Part shown: positions 42,366 through 51,970 of the stretch, piece by piece
Layout of the letters: each line of letters opens with the position of its first letter
How positions within the stretch are numbered: the first letter of the stretch is position 1
Assembly (NCBI GenBank): GCA_023415825.1
Contig: JAEZJF010000022.1
Span: forward strand, 310,001 to 374,000
Reading direction: 5' to 3'
Length of the DNA: 64,000 nucleotides
Origin: Bacillota bacterium
GTDB taxonomy: Bacteria > Bacillota > Clostridia > DSM-8532
Program-made: the position numbers and the translations under genes
The notes under the pieces: generated by a model
The model's input: the letters and a program-made list of their open reading frames with translations, nothing else
Database searches by the model: none
Told to the model about the DNA's origin: nothing

Positions 42366-44876
42366 GTGGACGATTTTATTAAAGAAATACTTTCTATCCC
42401 GTATAAAATTTCTCATAATAAAAATAGAAAAAAAGAGGAGCAGCTAAATTCATGTAAAGAATTGGCCAGAAAAGCTCTTGTCGTCCAGACTGACATTAAT
42501 CTAGCCCTTTCTGACGATAATACTTATCTTCCATTAAATCAGTTGGATATATGGAAAGCAAAGTATTTAGAAATATATAATCAAATTAAGACTATTAATA
42601 AGTCGGGAATAAATAAACAAATTCTAACGAGCTTTTCTGAAGAGTTTCAAAGTTTTTTAACCATGTATGAAAATATCGAAGGTTTAAGAGACATCCATAA
42701 TCGGGATTTTATTCAGTGTCAATCCCGTGTGTTAAAGGATCTTTTCAGCTCAGTAGAAGGCCATGCTCTCGATAGTCAGCAAATTGAATGTATCTTAAAA
42801 GATGACAAAAATAACCTGGTTATTGCCGGGGCCGGCTCAGGGAAGACTACTACAATTTTAGGAAAAGTAAAGTATTTACTTTATACTAATAGATGTACAC
42901 CAGACGAGATGCTAATTTTATCCTTTACGAAGGCATCATCAGAGGAAATGGCACAACGGCTAAAGAAAGAAACATCCCAACAATTTAATGTCATGACTTT
43001 TCATAAGCTAGGTTTATCCATTATTGCAGAGGTAGAAGGTAAAAAGCCAACTGTATCGAACATTGATATGTACGATTTTATCAGACATCGTTTTGCACAG
43101 CTTCTAGCTAAAAAAGAATTTTTCATGAAATTCCTAGTTTTCTTTATATCCTTTATGAAGGAATATAAAAGTCAGTTTGATTGCAAATCTGAATCAGAAT
43201 TTAACAGCTACATATCCGATAATTCAATTGTCACAATAAAGAATGAAAAAGTAAAAAGCTTTGAAGAAATGATGATTGCTAATTTTCTATTCATGAACAG
43301 CATTAACTATATTTATGAAGAAAAATATGAAATTGATACTGCTGATAGAGAGCATGGGCAATATAAGCCGGATTTTTACTTACCTGATTACAAAATATAT
43401 ATTGAGCATTTTGCTATAGACGAAAATGGTAATGTACCGTCATTTTTTAAAGGCAATAACGAAAAAACCGGAAAGGAACTCTATAACGAGAGTATAAAAT
43501 GGAAAAGACAGATTCATAAACAAAATAAAACTAAGTTTATTGAAACCTTTTCTTATGAAGCTTATGAAGGAAATTTAACTGTTAACCTTCAGAAGAAGCT
43601 GGAAAAGGAAGGTGTTGTACTAACTCCTGTAGATGCTAATATGTTCCTCAAAGAGCTTAAAAATAATGATTCGACTGAGTTAAGTGGTTTAATTGAACTT
43701 ATAATGACCTTTACCAATCTAATTAAAGCAAATGACTATTCTTTCATCGACTTGAATGAGAGAAATAAGAAATTATCTTCGGGTCTCAGTTATCTCAGAA
43801 ATGAAGCCTTTCTCAGTATAATTGAACCTATTTACTCTGGTTATAATGAGGCCCTTGAGCAAAACAACGAAATAGATTTTAGTGATATGATAAACAAAGC
43901 TACGGAGTATGTTAAAGAAGGTCTTTACCTAAAAAAGTACAAGTATATCATTATTGATGAGTATCAGGATATTTCAAATGCTCGATATAAACTTATTAAA
44001 GCGATTAAGGATAGAAATGAATCAAGCTTGTTTTGTGTAGGCGATGATTGGCAAAGTATTTATCGTTTCTCTGGGAGTGATGTTAACTTCTTTATTGATT
44101 TTGAAAAGTACTGGGGACCCACAGAACGTTCCCTAATAGAAACAACCTATAGATTTCCGAACAGCCTTATTGAAGTCAGTAGCGACTTTATATTGAGAAA
44201 CCCATTTCAAATAAAAAAGTCTCTTAAAAGTAAAATTACCGATATTATTATTTCATATGGATTTATTAACTGTAGTAGTGAACATTTTTTTGCTGAAGAG
44301 TTAAAGAACAAACTCAAGGAACTTCCTGCAAAGAGTAAAGTGTTTTTGCTCGGCAGGTACACATTGGATGTTAAGAAAGTTGTTGATAAAGATATTTCGG
44401 TGAAGCATGATTTTCATCGCGATAAAAGAACAATAGTCTATGATTGCAGGAAAGATCTTGAAATCGAGTTCCTAACGGTACATAAATCTAAAGGCCTCCA
44501 AGCCGATTATGTCTTTATCATTAATAATAATAAACAACGTCTCGGATTCCCCAGTAATATTCAGGATGATAGCATTTTGAAACTTGTATTGGAAAATAAA
44601 GAAGAATTTCCTTACTCTGAAGAGAGACGACTTTTCTATGTTGCATTAACCAGAGCAAAAAAATATGTCTGGTTAATGACCATTAATGACAATAAATCAG
44701 TATTTATTGCTGAAGTGGAAAGGAAATATAAAGTAGAGAATAAAAAAGAATGTAGCAAATGCCCTCAATGCGGAGATGGAAAGCTGATCTACAGGAAAGG
44801 TAAATTTGGGCCGTTTTGGGGTTGCTCAAACTATCCAAGCTGTAAATACACAAAAAAAGTGGGGCTTAAAATCTAA
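42366..44876 (+). CDS. UvrD/HelD-like SF1 helicase with embedded nuclease motif and C-terminal zinc finger
   Basis: 836 residues. GTG start with AGGAGG upstream. The Q-motif LDSQQ is at 136-140 and Walker A AGAGSGKTTT at 154-163; the DEXX box is IIIDEYQD. Motif IV GDDWQSIYRF, motif V VHKSKGLQAD and motif VI ALTRAK are all present. Between motifs Ia and II an insert carries YKPDFYLPDYKIYIEHF, a D-x(n)-E arrangement seen in PD-(D/E)XK domains inserted in helicase IV-like proteins. The C-terminus has a four-cysteine topoisomerase-type finger (CPQCGDGKLIYRKGKFGPFWGCSNYPSC). It unwinds and perhaps cuts DNA. The next two genes may form a unit with it. Confidence 0.85.
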   Translation: MDDFIKEILSIPYKISHNKNRKKEEQLNSCKELARKALVVQTDINLALSDDNTYLPLNQLDIWKAKYLEIYNQIKTINKSGINKQILTSFSEEFQSFLTMYENIEGLRDIHNRDFIQCQSRVLKDLFSSVEGHALDSQQIECILKDDKNNLVIAGAGSGKTTTILGKVKYLLYTNRCTPDEMLILSFTKASSEEMAQRLKKETSQQFNVMTFHKLGLSIIAEVEGKKPTVSNIDMYDFIRHRFAQLLAKKEFFMKFLVFFISFMKEYKSQFDCKSESEFNSYISDNSIVTIKNEKVKSFEEMMIANFLFMNSINYIYEEKYEIDTADREHGQYKPDFYLPDYKIYIEHFAIDENGNVPSFFKGNNEKTGKELYNESIKWKRQIHKQNKTKFIETFSYEAYEGNLTVNLQKKLEKEGVVLTPVDANMFLKELKNNDSTELSGLIELIMTFTNLIKANDYSFIDLNERNKKLSSGLSYLRNEAFLSIIEPIYSGYNEALEQNNEIDFSDMINKATEYVKEGLYLKKYKYIIIDEYQDISNARYKLIKAIKDRNESSLFCVGDDWQSIYRFSGSDVNFFIDFEKYWGPTERSLIETTYRFPNSLIEVSSDFILRNPFQIKKSLKSKITDIIISYGFINCSSEHFFAEELKNKLKELPAKSKVFLLGRYTLDVKKVVDKDISVKHDFHRDKRTIVYDCRKDLEIEFLTVHKSKGLQADYVFIINNNKQRLGFPSNIQDDSILKLVLENKEEFPYSEERRLFYVALTRAKKYVWLMTINDNKSVFIAEVERKYKVENKKECSKCPQCGDGKLIYRKGKFGPFWGCSNYPSCKYTKKVGLKI

Positions 44877-44961
44877 GATGTATTTTCTAAATGATTTTAA
44901 AATAGCATATAAAATATGATAGAATAGTGTAAGAAGATGTAAAAATCAGGAGAAACAACTG

Positions 44962-45282
44962 ATGGGTGCTAGAATTTACAATAAACTTATTAGAGACAGA
45001 ATCCCTGAGATCATTGAGAAGAGCGGGAATAAAGCGGTTGTTGAAAGGGTTGGAGAAGAAAAGTATATCAGCCTACTCAATGAAAAGCTTAGCGAAGAGC
45101 TCAAGGAATACCTAGAAAGCCAGAATGTTGAAGAATTGGCGGACTTGGTAGAAGTCATCTATGCCATATTAGATTATAAAAAGGTTTTAATAAAGGATTT
45201 TGAAGCAATAAGACAACAAAAGGCTGCTCGACGTGGTGCATTTAAGGAACGACTATTACTCAAAGAGGTTATCGAGGAGTAA
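44962..45282 (+). CDS. MazG-like / phosphoribosyl-ATP pyrophosphohydrolase-like protein
   Basis: 106 residues. The N-terminal YNKLIRDRIPEIIEKSG motif marks a family of MazG-like nucleotide pyrophosphohydrolases. The metal-binding pattern EELKEYLES then EELADLVEVIYAI supplies the E-x2-E and E-x2-D residues. These enzymes hydrolyse nucleoside triphosphates to monophosphates. ATG 44962 has AGGAG ten bases upstream. It lies between two DNA helicases, with 13 bases to the second, which suggests co-expression in one defence-type cassette. Nucleotide depletion during phage attack is a possible role. Confidence 0.85.
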   Translation: MGARIYNKLIRDRIPEIIEKSGNKAVVERVGEEKYISLLNEKLSEELKEYLESQNVEELADLVEVIYAILDYKKVLIKDFEAIRQQKAARRGAFKERLLLKEVIEE

Positions 45283-45295
45283 GTGATACACCTAA

Positions 45296-47548
45296 ATGGA
45301 CTACATGGTAAAGAAGAGCGGAAGCCTGAATAGTGTAGCTGAAGACTTATTTGTGGAACTGTTTTGTGACACCTTTGGCCCTGACAAATCCCAGTTCCTA
45401 TTCATTCAATACCCGTTTACCGACATCTACGGAAACAGGCGTTTCATTGACTTTGCTCTTGAGAATGAGAGCATCCGCATTGCCATTGAGATCGATGGCG
45501 AGACTTATCATAATCCACAGAAAATTTCAGACAACAAATATTTTGATGATTTACTTAAACAAAACAGTCTGACCTATGAAAACTGGAAGGTCTATCGCTG
45601 GGCCTATAACCAGCTTATAAGACAACCTGATAAGGTCAAGGATGAATTAAGAACCTTTGTTGGCGAAATCCCTTTCTTTAAAGCCCTTGAAGATTATCTC
45701 CCAAGGCAGAAAGGTGAAATATTCAGCCTTAAAGATCATCAAGAGGCTGCCCTTCAAAACCTGGAGACCATGAGAGCGAGCGGAGAAACCATTGCCCTGC
45801 TCTATCACGCCACAGGTGCAGGAAAAACTGTAACAGCAGTAAGCGATGCCAAGCAAGTTGGAATGAGAACGCTATTCCTTGCCCATACAAAAGAACTGGT
45901 GCTTCAAGCCCAGAAAACCTTTAAAAAGCTGTGGGATAATGTTAAAACAGGCGTCTATCTAGGAGAACAAAAAGAAAAGGACGCTTACGTTGTTTGCGGT
46001 AGTATCCAAAGTGTTTCTCAGAATATTCGAGAATTTGATCCTTCTGATTTCGGCTATTTGATTATCGATGAGTGCCATCATGGAACTGCTCATACATATA
46101 AAAAGATATTGGGTCATTTTAATCCTGAATTCACTTTAGGTCTCACGGCTACACCGGACAGAACTGATGGTGAAGACCTCCTTGAAATATTTAAAAATGT
46201 GGCTCATAAGCTTGATCTTAAAACCGCAGTAGAAATAGGGGAACTGGTTCCTATTCGATGTGTCAGGGTTAAGACCAATGTCGACCTTTCCAGTGTTAGA
46301 ATTAATGGCATTAAGTATTATTCACAAGACCTGGAGAGTAAGCTGTTTGTCCCTGAACGAAACAGACTGATAGTCGAAACCTACTTGAATTATGTGAAAG
46401 ATAAAAAGACAGTGGTCTTCTGCGCGTCAGTCAAGCATGCCCAAGATGTTTCTGCTATGTTTAAGGATAATGGAATCAAGTGCGAAGCGGTTTCCGGTTC
46501 TTCAAAAGCAGTGGAAAGAACCAGAGTTCTGGATGAGTATGAAAATGGGAACATCAATGTTCTCTGTGCCTGTGATCTATTAAATGAGGGCTGGGATAGC
46601 CCAAAGACTCAAGTGCTGTTCATGGCACGGCCAACACTTTCAAAAACTCTCTATATCCAGCAACTCGGAAGAGGCATGAGAAAGTCTCCTGGAAAAGATT
46701 ATCTGATGGTCTTTGACTTCATTGATAATGCCAATCTCTTTAATATGCCTTATTCACTTCATCGAGTTTTTAATATAAAGGAATATCAGGCTGGTAAGTA
46801 TGTAGTAGCGTCCCAAAGCCAGTTTGAGCTTGATAAGGATTTAACAGTAAAAGGTGAAAAGCCACCGGTCTATCTTGACTTCCCTCTTGATATTTCCGAT
46901 TATGAACTTATTGATCTATTCAACTGGCAGGACCAGGCCAAGGATATGGTCTCACAGATAGAGTTTGTTAGGATGGTGGATGTTCAGGCTGAGACCATAG
47001 AAAGGTATATTAGGGATGGCAGAATAAAGCCTGATCTGGTAGTTCCCATAGGGGATACAAGGAAGTTTAACTATTTCAAAGAAGAGACCGTCCATAGCTA
47101 TGCCAGGGAGTATAATTGGGACCTCATCAATGCTGCCAACATGAAGGACAAGTTCATGGAGATGGTGAAAACCATGGATATGAGCTATTCCTATAAGCCT
47201 GTACTCTTAAAAGCCATGTTTGAAAATGCAGATGAAAACGGCAAAGTTCGGGTTGAGGACATTGTGAGCTATTTTATAGACTTCTATGAAGACAGAAAAG
47301 CAAAAGGCCTCGTGGTTGAAAAACCAGCCAGCATCTATTGCAAAGACAGTTATACTAGAAAAGATGTTGAGCGCAACATCTTTTCTAACCCCTTCAAACG
47401 CTTTGAAGACATGCGCTTCATGAAGCGCAGCAGGGAAGTGGAGTATGTTGAGTTTAGCAGGTATGTGTTCAAAAAGCTATCGGAACAGGAGATTGAGTGG
47501 ATTTTGAGGCACTGTGAGGAGAAGCTAAGAGGGTATTATGGGAGATAA
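45296..47548 (+). CDS. SF2 helicase with N-terminal PD-(D/E)XK-type nuclease domain
   Basis: 750 residues. The N-terminus (about 10-115) has Asp52 and the E65-x-D67 pair in RFIDFALENESIRIAIEIDG, typical of DUF559/Vsr-like nuclease folds. The helicase core follows: Walker A ATGAGKT (172-178), DECHH (258-262), TATPDR and QQLGRGMRK. The order nuclease-helicase resembles the restriction subunits of type I/III systems, but no methylase or specificity gene is nearby. The C-terminal 250 residues are unassigned. The start at ATG 45296 is uncertain because GAGGAG lies 16 bases away. Its neighbours suggest antiphage defence. Confidence 0.85.
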   Translation: MDYMVKKSGSLNSVAEDLFVELFCDTFGPDKSQFLFIQYPFTDIYGNRRFIDFALENESIRIAIEIDGETYHNPQKISDNKYFDDLLKQNSLTYENWKVYRWAYNQLIRQPDKVKDELRTFVGEIPFFKALEDYLPRQKGEIFSLKDHQEAALQNLETMRASGETIALLYHATGAGKTVTAVSDAKQVGMRTLFLAHTKELVLQAQKTFKKLWDNVKTGVYLGEQKEKDAYVVCGSIQSVSQNIREFDPSDFGYLIIDECHHGTAHTYKKILGHFNPEFTLGLTATPDRTDGEDLLEIFKNVAHKLDLKTAVEIGELVPIRCVRVKTNVDLSSVRINGIKYYSQDLESKLFVPERNRLIVETYLNYVKDKKTVVFCASVKHAQDVSAMFKDNGIKCEAVSGSSKAVERTRVLDEYENGNINVLCACDLLNEGWDSPKTQVLFMARPTLSKTLYIQQLGRGMRKSPGKDYLMVFDFIDNANLFNMPYSLHRVFNIKEYQAGKYVVASQSQFELDKDLTVKGEKPPVYLDFPLDISDYELIDLFNWQDQAKDMVSQIEFVRMVDVQAETIERYIRDGRIKPDLVVPIGDTRKFNYFKEETVHSYAREYNWDLINAANMKDKFMEMVKTMDMSYSYKPVLLKAMFENADENGKVRVEDIVSYFIDFYEDRKAKGLVVEKPASIYCKDSYTRKDVERNIFSNPFKRFEDMRFMKRSREVEYVEFSRYVFKKLSEQEIEWILRHCEEKLRGYYGR

Positions 47549-47617
47549 AAGTTCTGAATTATATCTATGATGGTAAGCTATAATTCATAATATTTAAGTA
47601 GTTAGAGGTGGATTTTA

Positions 47618-48445
47618 TTGATTAAAGTAAAGCTGTTCGATAAAATATTAATAAGGGAATATTTCGTTGTATTGTCTATTATTAGTGTTATTTTATCCTT
47701 TGTCGCGATTTTAATTGATATACCTGATAAATGTAAATTGAAAGCAAGCATTGGCCTTATTCTGTTCTTTCTAATTATTTATATAATTTTATGGGTAAAA
47801 GCAAACTCACTAAATAAAGTACGACTAAAAATAAATAACTCAATTGTTGATGTAAAAATTGGAGATATATTTAAAGAGAATGAATTAAAAGTAATAGCAT
47901 TTAATGAATATTTTGATACGCAAGTTGATAATCAAATTATCTCAGAAAAGACGCTAAACGGTATCTATATTAATAAATTAGTTGATGATTTAGATACATT
48001 GAATAATTCAATAGATAGTAATGAACGGTGTAATGAGAAGATCATAGAAGTGGAAAATAGTCGGAAAGGAGGAAAAAAGAAAAAGTATGAACTTGGAACA
48101 ACATTCCAACATAATGACTATTTATTAACTGCATTTTCAAAGTTTGATAAGGATAATAGAGCTTATTTATATATGAGCGATTATATAAATTTTCTTCTAA
48201 ATTTTTGGAATGAAATAGATATAATTTATGCTGGCCGTTCGATCTCAATTCCTCTTTTGGGATCTGGTTTAACAAGGTTTAAAGAATATAATATGATATC
48301 AGAGCAAGAACTATTGGAACTATTAATTTGGTCTTTTAAAGTAAGTAGAATTAAGTTTACATATCCTTCGCAGGTATCAGTTATTATCCATGAATCAATA
48401 AAAGATAAGATTAATTTTTATAAATTAAGGGAGTTTTCAAAATAG
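47618..48445 (+). CDS. thsA: Type II Thoeris effector ThsA (two-helix membrane protein with macro domain)
   Basis: 275 residues from TTG 47618 behind AGAGGTGG. Two N-terminal transmembrane helices (about 15-33 and 44-62) are followed by a macro-like domain (about 70-275). The domain shows VIAFNEYFD (94-100) and the glycine-rich ligand loop SIPLLGSGL (210-218). The next gene encodes a TIR protein. This matches type II Thoeris, in which the TIR enzyme makes a nucleotide signal (histidine-ADP-ribose in studied cases) that the membrane-macro effector binds before damaging the membrane. The assignment rests on domain order and the partner; specificity here is inferred. Confidence 0.85.
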   Translation: MIKVKLFDKILIREYFVVLSIISVILSFVAILIDIPDKCKLKASIGLILFFLIIYIILWVKANSLNKVRLKINNSIVDVKIGDIFKENELKVIAFNEYFDTQVDNQIISEKTLNGIYINKLVDDLDTLNNSIDSNERCNEKIIEVENSRKGGKKKKYELGTTFQHNDYLLTAFSKFDKDNRAYLYMSDYINFLLNFWNEIDIIYAGRSISIPLLGSGLTRFKEYNMISEQELLELLIWSFKVSRIKFTYPSQVSVIIHESIKDKINFYKLREFSK

Positions 48446-48551
48446 GTTGTACAAATGGTATTTACATTACCTGCGCTGTACCAGCAAAATTAATACATTT
48501 TGTAAAAAAAGTATAGTAATCCATATTAATTAAAAAGGAGAGAAAATAAAA

Positions 48552-49163
48552 ATGTCACATAAATGTTTTATTAGTTACAAAAAAGAGGATAAAGAGTATA
48601 GGGATGAATTAATGAAAAAGTTTGATAAGTCGGATGTTATTGATAAATCACTTGATAGAGAGATCAAAAGTGAAAATGGTGATTATATTATGCAAACTAT
48701 AAGAGATGACTATTTGAGCGATTCAACAGTAACTATTTTTTTAATTGGTGGGCATTCTTCTGAAAACGAAGGAAAAGACTATTTAGAAAGAGATAAAAAT
48801 TATTTTATAAAGAGAGAGCTTCAGGCTACATTGTATAATGGAGAAGGTAATACTAGAAGTGGAATAGTTGGTATTGTCATACCTGAAATGTATGATCGAA
48901 TTTATAAAGGAGAATATCAATGCTCTAATTGTGGGGGACAACATAATTGGGTATCAATTAACGACGGCACAGTAATCAGAGAGTTTAGCAAAAATTATTA
49001 TATTGAGCCTCATGATGGATGCTCGTGGTCAGAGGAAGAACGATATTGTATATTGGTCAAATGGGATGATTTTATGAAAAATCCAGAAAGATACATTGAT
49101 CAGGCATTTAATAAGCGGAGCGATAAAGTCGCCGGAAAAATAAAAATATATAATTTACGGTAA
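48552..49163 (+). CDS. thsB: Thoeris TIR-domain sensor/signal synthase ThsB
   Basis: 203 residues. A TIR-like domain (MTH538/DUF1863 type) opens with HKCFISYKKED (3-13) and continues with STVTIFLIGGHSSE. The C-terminal half has a CxxC (CSNCGGQHNW) and a HDGCSW segment. In Thoeris, ThsB proteins sense phage infection and consume NAD+ to make a signal for ThsA. AAAAAGGAG precedes the ATG. It lies 106 bases after thsA and ahead of an FRG-domain gene. Confidence 0.88.
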   Translation: MSHKCFISYKKEDKEYRDELMKKFDKSDVIDKSLDREIKSENGDYIMQTIRDDYLSDSTVTIFLIGGHSSENEGKDYLERDKNYFIKRELQATLYNGEGNTRSGIVGIVIPEMYDRIYKGEYQCSNCGGQHNWVSINDGTVIREFSKNYYIEPHDGCSWSEEERYCILVKWDDFMKNPERYIDQAFNKRSDKVAGKIKIYNLR

Positions 49164-49243
49164 AGTGTTTTATTGGGAGAATACTTCAAATTTCCTATAA
49201 AGCCAATAATTGAGAAAGTTTATGGTTGACAGAGGTGTTAAAT

Positions 49244-50521
49244 TTGCCAAGATATAGAGTTAACTCAATTGCAGAATATTTAAAATTAATTGAGACAAAG
49301 CAATTAATAAATTTTATTTATAGAGGTCAAAATGAACCTTACTTTGGAATTCGAGCCAGTGGCTTTAGACCCTACACGGGTGGTTGGGAAAGTGATAAAT
49401 TTTACAATATAAATGCTATGCAAAAAGAATTTTATAATAAGGTAATTAGAAGACTTTCAAGTGATGAAAAAGAGTATTTTTTAGCTTTTTGCCAACACCA
49501 CGGATTACCAACAAATTTGGTTGATTTTACATATTCCCCTCTAATTGCATTGTTTTTTGCTTGTCAAGGAAAGAGTATTCCTAATTTTACTATTGAAGAA
49601 TTAATAAACTGTGAAACCTTTAAAGACATTGAAAAACTTAAAAATGATGACTCATTACAAAAAATGCTGATTCATAACATGGTTAATAAATTAATAAAAA
49701 ACTCTTTTACACCGTATTCTGAAATATATCTAATTAATAAAGATAGACTAATAGATATTACAGATATTATAGCAAAAAATCAAAAAATAAATTTTTATGA
49801 AAAACTTTTCCTTGATTTAGATATAAATATACAACAATTAATTTTTGAGAAGTTAAAAGAAATATTTATAAAGAACAAGAGTTATATTAGAGAGTGGATT
49901 ATTAATATTATAGAGTTTTACGAAGAAAGGAATTTTGATATTTATGGAAAGATCGAAAATAAAATCAGTAATAAAAATAATTATAAATTACATATGTATA
50001 AAAAACAATTAATAAAAGGAAATATTGATGGCACGCTTAGAGATTTATTTATTTACATGATCAATGAAATAGAAAATGAATCCATTACTCATTGCAAAAT
50101 GTATTATTTGCATGAATATGAAATTGAATATGAAAGTATTGAATCCCTAGCTGCACGGATATATTTAGCATTGATTATTAATATAGTTCAAAAGTTCTAT
50201 GAGTCTTTTGAAACTCTAAATTTAGTGTTGGACGTATACTTTACATATCAACCTCCGAACCTGTTTGATAGAATATCAAATCAAAAAGGGCTATTTATAT
50301 ACCAACCATATATTTATCGTGTTGAAGAGGTTTATAATTATGGAATATTAAATATGCAAAATATCAAGCCGGATATAACCATCGAAGTCAATAATCATTA
50401 TTTGGTACTAGAAGAATTAAATTATTTGGGTATTAACTTAGAAAGTGTTTACAGTGATGTAGATAATATAGCAAAATCGGTTATTTATAACCATAGAACA
50501 TTATTTGATATGAAAAAGTAG
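49244..50521 (+). CDS. FRG-domain protein
   Basis: 425 residues from TTG 49244, which follows AGAGGTG by six bases; a TTG six codons earlier overlaps no better site. The FRG domain (about 15-120) contains FIYRGQNEPYFGIRASGFR, whose RGQ triad is the family signature, and FCQHHGLPTNLVDFTYSPLIALFFA, also conserved. The rest is Lys/Asn/Ile-rich and unassigned. FRG-domain proteins are frequent in antiphage and abortive-infection settings but have no settled biochemical function. Being 80 bases after thsB, it may be a third component or an independent system. Confidence 0.8.
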   Translation: MPRYRVNSIAEYLKLIETKQLINFIYRGQNEPYFGIRASGFRPYTGGWESDKFYNINAMQKEFYNKVIRRLSSDEKEYFLAFCQHHGLPTNLVDFTYSPLIALFFACQGKSIPNFTIEELINCETFKDIEKLKNDDSLQKMLIHNMVNKLIKNSFTPYSEIYLINKDRLIDITDIIAKNQKINFYEKLFLDLDINIQQLIFEKLKEIFIKNKSYIREWIINIIEFYEERNFDIYGKIENKISNKNNYKLHMYKKQLIKGNIDGTLRDLFIYMINEIENESITHCKMYYLHEYEIEYESIESLAARIYLALIINIVQKFYESFETLNLVLDVYFTYQPPNLFDRISNQKGLFIYQPYIYRVEEVYNYGILNMQNIKPDITIEVNNHYLVLEELNYLGINLESVYSDVDNIAKSVIYNHRTLFDMKK

Positions 50522-50631
50522 AAAAAACTAAATAGCTTCGCGGTACCCATAAAACAGGTAACTGCATGCACGATATCAAAAACATTACTAGGAGATGTTT
50601 GATTTTATTAGTACAAAAAGGAGGAACAATT

Positions 50632-50793
50632 ATGAACTCTCCAACTCCTGTCCAATTAAATCCTACTTTTAATTACCGCTATCTAATTTTGAAAAGTGGT
50701 CACTCATCAAAGATCAGCGGTCACATACATAATTTTGTTCCAGGTGGAGCAGGGAAAGTATGTCCACGTTGCCATGGCACAGGACGAATTTAA
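50632..50793 (+). CDS. 53-aa protein with a CxxCxGxG motif
   Basis: 53 residues from ATG 50632 (AAAAAGGAGG eight bases upstream). The C-terminus reads VCPRCHGTGRI, a single DnaJ-type zinc half-site, after a GGAGK turn. The N-terminus is MNSPTPVQLNPTFNYRYLI. It follows the FRG gene by 110 bases. One CxxC pair could bind zinc only as a dimer or with a partner. A zinc-ribbon adaptor, a small regulator or a modified peptide are possible; the family is not recognised. The good ribosome binding site supports expression. Confidence 0.6.
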   Translation: MNSPTPVQLNPTFNYRYLILKSGHSSKISGHIHNFVPGGAGKVCPRCHGTGRI

Positions 50794-51036
50794 AATAATT
50801 TAATTGATTATGGCGTTACGATCAAAATTTTTATGTTGTAGGATATTCTAAAGAGAATACGTTGTCAACCGTCTCACAGGGATGAAAAGTTACAAAGGGG
50901 AAAGGCTCTCATACCTTGGTTCTTCGGCATCATAAAACTAGGACGTTGTATGACATTGTTTATTCATTTCTGGTTCGGTAAAAATGAGTAGCGCAGTAAT
51001 TGTCAAAATATAATTACATAAAGAGGAAGAGTACAT

Positions 51037-51636
51037 ATGAAACTGACTGGAATTGAGAATCTGTATAAAGATATGAAGATAAAGAAAATCGAAAGATACA
51101 AGTTTAATTTTATTTATGCTAAAGTAGAATTTGATGTAATTTTTTTTATTGATGAGAGTCCGTTTATTTTAATGTTTGGAGTAAAAAAAACAAGATTTTA
51201 CTTTGAAGTTGAAGTAAAATCAGGTTATCAAATTGTTCCTTATTTTGACGAAAAAGTATATAGAGAATTAGTAGCGCTGTTTGAATTTAATATTAATGAA
51301 AAAGGTCCATTTAAGCCCATTTATTTCTTTGAGGCATTAAATGATAGGTTTCCAGCATATGCTAGCATTAATGAACGTCCTAGCCCTAGTGAATTAGCGC
51401 ATTATTATAGGAATATTGAAGAAGCTGATAAAATTTATTTTTGGGGATGGATTGATCATGAAAAAAATAAAAAAGAAAACAAAGATTACAAAGGTAATGT
51501 TTCTAAAGAAAATTTAGAAAAAACGAAAAAGTTGCTTGGATATAAGGCTTATGAAAGATGTAAGAAGAAAAATATTAGTTCTAGGTGGACTGATGATCAG
51601 AGTAAAGAGATTTCATTTGATTTTGTAGAAAAGTAA
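51037..51636 (+). CDS. Hypothetical protein in defence island
   Basis: 199 residues, no membrane segment or signal peptide. The first half has alternating beta-like strands (FNFIYAKVEFDVIFFID, FILMFGVKKTRFYFEVEV) and the second half is Lys-rich and helical. ATG 51037 has GAGGAAGAG seven bases before it. It is AT-rich like its neighbours. No catalytic motif is visible. The 243 bases upstream show no recognisable element. Confidence 0.65.
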   Translation: MKLTGIENLYKDMKIKKIERYKFNFIYAKVEFDVIFFIDESPFILMFGVKKTRFYFEVEVKSGYQIVPYFDEKVYRELVALFEFNINEKGPFKPIYFFEALNDRFPAYASINERPSPSELAHYYRNIEEADKIYFWGWIDHEKNKKENKDYKGNVSKENLEKTKKLLGYKAYERCKKKNISSRWTDDQSKEISFDFVEK

Positions 51637-51708
51637 AGTGGTAAGCTCTTTGTTGCTAATAAAATTGGTAAAAAAGTATAGCTAATAAAATAGTTAGGAG
51701 ATAAAACT

Positions 51709-51888
51709 ATGTAGTTACAAGTTTTATCTTTATCAAAATTGTTTACTAAAAGGATCTTTCGAGTGCCTGATTATCAAAGAGGATATGTATGGAATGGAAA
51801 TCATGTAAGGTTTATCGAAAATAATGGAAAAACGTTAATGTGTTTAGATAGTGAAGAAAAAATAGAATTTTCGGATTGTGCTTATTAA
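51709..51888 (+). pseudogene. DUF262/GmrSD-type remnant with stop at codon 2
   Basis: ATG 51709, with TTAGGAG upstream, is followed at once by TAG. The same frame then reads LQVLSLSKLFTKRIFRVPDYQRGYVW, the N-terminal signature of DUF262 proteins such as GmrSD-type restriction enzymes. After about 29 codons it joins a short unrelated tail and stops at 51886. This is a point-mutated and internally deleted remnant of a modification-dependent restriction gene. Confidence 0.7.
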
Positions 51889-51970
51889 AAAAACCCTAAT
51901 AATCCAAGCGATTAGACTAAGTGTGCTAAAATAGTTTGTGCTATTGTAAAGAGCATGTAAAATAGAAAGC

